NCBI GenBank assembly: GCA_017397695.1
Contig: JAFQIF010000086.1
Coordinates: forward strand, 1-24,850
Source of the DNA: Clostridia bacterium
GTDB lineage: Bacteria; Bacillota_A; Clostridia; Christensenellales; Aristaeellaceae
Direction: 5' to 3'
DNA: 24,850 bases
Shown here: piece after piece, positions 21,581 through 24,850 of the stretch
How positions within the stretch are numbered: the stretch's first letter is position 1
How the letters are laid out: every line of letters starts with the position of its first letter
Made by a program: the position numbers and the translations under genes
The notes under the pieces: generated by a model
Told to the model about the DNA's origin: nothing
Seen by the model: only the letters and a program-made list of their open reading frames with translations
Databases searched by the model: none

Positions 21581-22501
21581 ATGAAGAGAATCCTCGATTG
21601 TCATGCATCGGATTTTGCAAAGATGAGCGCAAGGGAACTGCTTGCTTCCATCGCATCCAGCGAGGGACGCGTCATTGCCTGCGAAAGCATCGGTTCGTTC
21701 ATGCCAATGCTCGGCGATATTACCAATGCGGAGTTCGTATCTGCCATGGGCGCGGATATCCTGCTGCTCAATCTCTTTGATGTTAAGAAGCCTGTGATCA
21801 ACGCGCTGCCGGAATGCGCACCGGAGGATACCGTGCGCATGATCAAAAAACTGACAGGAAGGCCCGTGGGCATCAATCTGGAGCCCATCGAGGAAGAAAT
21901 CGCCGGTCAGTACGAGGGAATGTGGGCGATGACCGGCGGCCGCGTGGCTACGCTGGAGAACGCTAAGCGCGCCAAAGAGATGGGCGTGGACATGATCCTG
22001 CTCACCGGCAATCCCGGCATGGGCGTGAAAAACGCTGCGATCATCAGCACCCTGAAGCTCTATAAAAAGGAATTGGGCGACAGCATGATCCTCGCCGCGG
22101 GCAAGATGCATGCCGCCGGCGTGCTTACCGAGGGTGCGGAGAATATCATCACCGAAGACGATGTCAGGGCCTTTGTCGATGCCGGCGCAGATATCATCCT
22201 TCTGCCTGCGCCGGGCACCGTGCCGGGTATCACCTTGGAATACGTGCGCGGTCTCGTATCCTGTGCGCACAGCCTTGGCGCGCTGACCATCACCGCCATC
22301 GGCACCTCGCAGGAGGGCGCAGATACCGATACCATCAAGCAGATTGCGCTCATGTGCAAGATGACCGGTACGGATATCCATCACCTGGGCGACGCCGGCT
22401 ACGGCGGTATGGCGCTGCCGGAAAACATCATGGCTTATTCCATCGCCGTGCGCGGCATCCGTCACACGTATCACCGCATGGCGGACTCGGTGAACCGGTG
22501 A
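21581..22501 (+). CDS. TIM-barrel-like conserved protein of uncertain function
   Basis: A 306-residue soluble protein with alternating strands and helices: ACESIGSFMPM, GADILLLNLFD, MILLTGNPGMGVKNAA, ILAAGKMHAAGV, GADIILLPAPGTVPGIT and a Gly-rich HHLGDAGYGGM near the end. The pattern suggests a TIM barrel, distantly like PEP mutase/isocitrate-lyase-type proteins. I recall relatives being named haloacid dehalogenase-like hydrolases, but the HAD motif DxDx(T/V) is not visible. No reaction can be assigned. ATG 21581 has AAAGGAG 11 bases upstream. Longer in-frame starts at 21494 lie in the preceding terminator. Single-gene unit with its own promoter. Confidence 0.75.
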   Translation: MKRILDCHASDFAKMSARELLASIASSEGRVIACESIGSFMPMLGDITNAEFVSAMGADILLLNLFDVKKPVINALPECAPEDTVRMIKKLTGRPVGINLEPIEEEIAGQYEGMWAMTGGRVATLENAKRAKEMGVDMILLTGNPGMGVKNAAIISTLKLYKKELGDSMILAAGKMHAAGVLTEGAENIITEDDVRAFVDAGADIILLPAPGTVPGITLEYVRGLVSCAHSLGALTITAIGTSQEGADTDTIKQIALMCKMTGTDIHHLGDAGYGGMALPENIMAYSIAVRGIRHTYHRMADSVNR

Positions 22502-22543
22502 CGCAGAGACGGGGAAACGCTGGACGTTCGTCCTCAAATCCGC

Positions 22544-22562
22544 CTGGGGATTTCATCCCCAG
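22544..22562. repeat. G-rich intergenic hairpin
   Basis: CTGGGGAT (22544-22551) pairs perfectly with ATCCCCAG (22555-22562), loop TTC. Same plan (8-bp stem, 3-base loop) as those at 12341 and 14409. Confidence 0.65.
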
Positions 22563-22611
22563 CCCCCCTTCTTCGCTTCGCGGCTGTTTTAAGAAAGCAT
22601 GTATAAATCCA

Positions 22612-22644
22612 AAGCCCTGTCTTCACATTGTGAAGACAGGGCTT
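22612..22644. terminator. Bidirectional terminator-like hairpin
   Basis: A perfect 15-bp stem (22612-22626 with 22630-22644), loop ATT, lying between convergent genes. T tracts are weak on both sides (GAATTTAT rightward, GGATTTAT leftward), but stem strength and position favour termination of both transcripts. Confidence 0.6.
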
Positions 22645-22692
22645 GAATTTATGTGTGGCTGCTTGAAGCCATCGCAGAGCGAAGGCGGGAGT

Positions 22693-22735
22693 CTGAGGGG
22701 TACTGCCCCTCAGGCAGGTCCGGGCGGCAGCCCGG
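22693..22735. repeat. Tandem G-rich hairpins
   Basis: CTGAGGGG (22693-22700) with CCCCTCAG (22706-22713), then CCGGGC (22720-22725) with GCCCGG (22730-22735) followed by CGTTTT. They lie just past the stop of the leftward oxidoreductase gene. The second could give some rightward termination. Confidence 0.65.
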
Positions 22736-22756
22736 CGTTTTCCAACGTCTCTCCCA

Positions 22757-23746
22757 TCAGTCGAACGGATACTTCACGCCCCACTGCGCGCGCAGCGCAT
22801 CCATGAGCTCCATCACGCGGATGGTTTCGCTGTGCGGCATGTCCGGGCATTCGATGTCGCCGTTTTCCAGCGCCTTCATGCAGGCGCGCACCTGGTACTC
22901 GTAGCCGCTGATCTGCGGGGGAATCTCGATGTCGTGCGCAATCCTGTGGTCTTCTTCGGCGAGGTAGAGGGTAATCTTTTCGGGATTGTTCACATTCTCT
23001 ACGACGATGTAGCCCTTGGTGCCGCAGATGGAGCAGCGGCGGTCGCTGCGGATGACCGTGCCGGCATGCATGTGCGCCTCGCGTCCGTCAGCGTAGTAGA
23101 AGCTGAAGCTCTCGCTCTCATCCACGCCGGTATCCATGAGCTTCACGCTGGATTCCATACGCACAACGTCGTTGCCGAAGAACATGGAGCAGAAATTGAG
23201 CGGATACACGCCCACATCTAGCAGCGCGCCGCCAGCCAGCTCCGGCTCGCGGATACGGCGGACGTGATCGATGGCGTAATGCAGGTTGGCGGTGAGCAGC
23301 TTCGGCGCGCCGATAGCGCCGGAAGCGATGAGGTCGTCGATGATCTTTCTGGAGGGCATGTAGCGCGTCCAGATGGCCTCGGCGACGAGCACATTCTTTT
23401 CCTTCGCCAGGGCGAGCACCTCGCGCGCCTGGCGTGCGTTGCCGGTAAAGGACTTTTCGCACAGGATTGCCTTGCCGTGCTCAATGCACAGCTTCATGTG
23501 CTCGGCGTGGTGCGAGTGCGGCGAGGCGACGTAGACCAGATCGACGAGCGGATCGGCGGCCATTTCCTCGTAGGAGCCGTAGGCCTTTTCAAAGCCTTCC
23601 TGTGCGGCAAAAGCCTGTGCGCGCGCCAGATCGCGGGACGCGGCGGCATACAGACAGACGCTCTCGTCCGCGTCGCGCATTGCGCGCAGCGTGGCGGCCA
23701 TGGTGCGGGCGATGGAACCGCAGCCGAGAATGGCAATATGGGTCAT
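22757..23746 (-). CDS. Gfo/Idh/MocA-family oxidoreductase
   Basis: A 329-residue NAD(P)-dependent sugar dehydrogenase-like protein. The N-terminal Rossmann fold starts IAILGCGSIARTMA (4-17); VYVASPHSHHAEH follows, then CEKSFTGNARQA, where family members usually have EKP (Lys as catalytic residue, here EKS). The second domain has GGALLDVGVYPLNF, the usual D-x-G-x-Y/H-x-x pattern, though the usual catalytic His is replaced by Tyr. It resembles trans-1,2-dihydrobenzene-1,2-diol dehydrogenase-like members. The substrate is unknown. GGGAGG lies 9 bases before ATG 23746. Own weak promoter; not in an operon. Confidence 0.93.
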   Translation of the reverse strand: MTHIAILGCGSIARTMAATLRAMRDADESVCLYAAASRDLARAQAFAAQEGFEKAYGSYEEMAADPLVDLVYVASPHSHHAEHMKLCIEHGKAILCEKSFTGNARQAREVLALAKEKNVLVAEAIWTRYMPSRKIIDDLIASGAIGAPKLLTANLHYAIDHVRRIREPELAGGALLDVGVYPLNFCSMFFGNDVVRMESSVKLMDTGVDESESFSFYYADGREAHMHAGTVIRSDRRCSICGTKGYIVVENVNNPEKITLYLAEEDHRIAHDIEIPPQISGYEYQVRACMKALENGDIECPDMPHSETIRVMELMDALRAQWGVKYPFD

Positions 23747-23779
23747 GGGCGATACCTCCCTGAATATAGCGTTTGGTTT

Positions 23780-23808
23780 ATTTTAGCATGGAATGCGCGC
23801 GAAAGCAA
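23780..23808 (-). promoter_or_regulatory. Candidate oxidoreductase promoter
   Basis: Reading leftward, TTGCTT (complement 23803-23808), 17 bases, TAAAAT (complement 23780-23785). It falls between the glgA terminator and the oxidoreductase gene. Confidence 0.4.
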
Positions 23809-23828
23809 ACGACGCTTGCTGTTATATC

Positions 23829-23857
23829 AAAAAAGGCGCTGCCGTCTGGCAGCGCCT
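23829..23857 (-). terminator. Terminator after glgA
   Basis: A perfect 10-bp stem (23848-23857 with 23834-23843), loop AGAC on the coding strand, followed by TTTTTT. It begins 12 bases after the glgA stop. Confidence 0.92.
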
Positions 23858-23868
23858 GAATGGCTGTA

Positions 23869-24850
23869 TTACTTGCCCGGGGTGAGCAGGTAGCGTACCT
23901 CGAAGCCCTTGGCGAGGTTGCCGGAGAGCTTGAGCTGGCCGGAGAGGAAGAGCTTGTCGGTGGTCACGAAGCCGCGGGCCATATCCAGCAGATTGTCGAA
24001 GCTGCACTCGATGAAGGCTTCGGCGTTGCCGCGCGGCTCGGGGATGACGGAAAGCTCGCCGTTCTGATACTCCACGTAGAAGAAGCCGGAGCCGCGGCCG
24101 ACGATCTCGATCTGGATGACGCGGTGATAGCCGGCGTGGAACTTGTCCGGATAGCGGTACTTGTTCTGTTTGGCGTTTTCCAGGTAGCAGTGCTTGAGCT
24201 GATCGAACGCATCCTGGAAGGAGATGTATTCGCCTGCGCCGGTCGTGCCGCAGATATCAGAATACATGGATTGGTATGCCTGCGCACTCTTGTCCCAGGA
24301 GAAGTCCTTCTCCATGCAGCGCTTGCGCAGCTTGTCAAACATCTCCTCGTTGGAGAAGTAGAGCTTGACCGCTTCCTGAATGGCCAGGTAAAGATCCTTC
24401 GCCTGGTAATCGGAGAAGGCGAAGCCGTCGCCGATGCCGTCGAAATCCTTGTAGGCGCGTACAGAGTCCTTCAGGCCGCCGGTCTCATGCACGATCGGCA
24501 CGGTGCCGTAGCGCATGGCCATCATCTGGGACAGGCCGCACGGCTCAAAGCGGGAGGGCATGAGGTACATATCCGCGCCGGCAAAGATCTTGCTGGCCAT
24601 CGGCTCGTTGTAATCGCTGGAGAAACCAAGCTGGCCCGGCCAGTTCTGCTTGGCCCAGTTGAAGTAATCGATGTACTTCTGGTCGCCCTGGCCGAAGACG
24701 ATCAGCTGAACGCCCATTTCCATCAGCTGCGGCAGAATCTGCTTGATCAGCTCGATGCCCTTCTGCTCATTGAGGCGGGCAACGCTGGCCAGCAGCGGCC
24801 ATTCCGGCTCTTCGTTCAGGCCGAAGATGCGCTGAATCTCGCGCTTGCAC
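23869..24850 (-). CDS. glgA: Glycogen synthase, 3' part, with C-terminal SCP2-like domain
   Basis: The gene runs off the right edge; 326 C-terminal residues are visible. Visible residues 1-197 are the C-terminal half of a GT5 ADP-glucose glycogen synthase: ASVARLNEQKG (21-31), VFGQGDQKY, and PSRFEPCGLSQMMAMRYGT (98-116) followed by PIVHETGGLKDSV. The domain ends as usual in FSWDKSAQAYQSMYSDI. About 125 more residues follow. GRGSGFFYVEYQNGEL, AFIECSFDNLLDMARG and KLFLSGQLKLSGNL match the end of SCP2 sterol-carrier-like domains (strand, helix, then the G-KLKI-G-N turn). GlgA normally stops near 480 residues. The role of the extra domain is unknown. There is no frameshift or stop between the two parts. 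A terminator follows. Confidence 0.9.
   Translation of the reverse strand, partial: CKREIQRIFGLNEEPEWPLLASVARLNEQKGIELIKQILPQLMEMGVQLIVFGQGDQKYIDYFNWAKQNWPGQLGFSSDYNEPMASKIFAGADMYLMPSRFEPCGLSQMMAMRYGTVPIVHETGGLKDSVRAYKDFDGIGDGFAFSDYQAKDLYLAIQEAVKLYFSNEEMFDKLRKRCMEKDFSWDKSAQAYQSMYSDICGTTGAGEYISFQDAFDQLKHCYLENAKQNKYRYPDKFHAGYHRVIQIEIVGRGSGFFYVEYQNGELSVIPEPRGNAEAFIECSFDNLLDMARGFVTTDKLFLSGQLKLSGNLAKGFEVRYLLTPGK

Noticed and set aside
1..24850. tRNA, rRNA, CRISPR array, prophage or insertion sequence
   Set aside because: No cloverleaf or rRNA stretch, no regularly spaced repeats, and no transposase, integrase or phage gene found by reading. Small RNAs could be missed.

Overview
The window looks like chromosomal DNA of an anaerobic, low-motility-signal Firmicute of the class Clostridia, probably an uncultured gut member. 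The grounds are strong AGGAGG-type ribosome binding sites, sigma-A-like promoters, CdaA with a YbbR/CdaR partner, a YycJ/WalJ-type hydrolase, a FeoB-associated Cys-rich protein, and GC-rich coding DNA. The exact order is a guess.

Region 1 (about 420-3735) is an iron-uptake island, visibly lower in GC than the rest. Leftward genes feoA, feoB and a small Cys-rich membrane protein stand divergent to a short DtxR-family repressor with iron-type ligands. Four copies of one 16-bp palindrome (GTTAG-N6-CTAAC) lie at the feo promoter, between feoA and feoB, and upstream of the regulator. The DNA at 3735-4150 is repeat-like and precedes an unrecognised gene.

Region 2 (4639-7374) holds housekeeping genes: gluQ with an overlapping small gene (leftward), then a YycJ-type MBL hydrolase, a small ribbon-helix-helix-like protein and a DUF378 membrane protein (rightward).

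Region 3 (7390-12271) is a rightward cluster: cdaA (c-di-AMP synthesis), cdaR/ybbR, an Ala/Glu/Gln-rich membrane-anchored coiled-coil protein with internal 36-bp repeats, and a PIG-V-like membrane glycosyltransferase. A terminator between cdaR and the coiled-coil gene suggests only partial co-transcription.

Region 4 (12374-14340) is a translationally coupled pair: a PfkB/1-phosphofructokinase-family sugar-phosphate kinase and a YiaK-like 3-dehydro-L-gulonate 2-dehydrogenase, closed by a strong terminator.

Region 5 (14437-18609) is a leftward MarR-ABC-ABC operon. The two exporter subunits form a heterodimer with one degenerate and one canonical set of catalytic residues. It has a perfect TTGACA-17-TATAAT promoter overlapped by a candidate MarR operator. 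Diverging from it is an ABC-F ATPase gene (18974-20503) whose leader has a promoter, a three-codon upstream ORF and competing stem-loops: a likely antibiotic-responsive attenuator.

Region 6 (20697-24850) has an MBL-fold hydrolase behind a perfect 28-bp palindrome, a TIM-barrel-like protein of uncertain function, a Gfo/Idh/MocA oxidoreductase, and the 3' part of a glycogen synthase that carries an unexpected C-terminal SCP2-like domain.

The observations I rate highest are the ABC-F leader, the GlgA-SCP2 fusion, and the iron regulon with its unusually short Fe-type DtxR protein.
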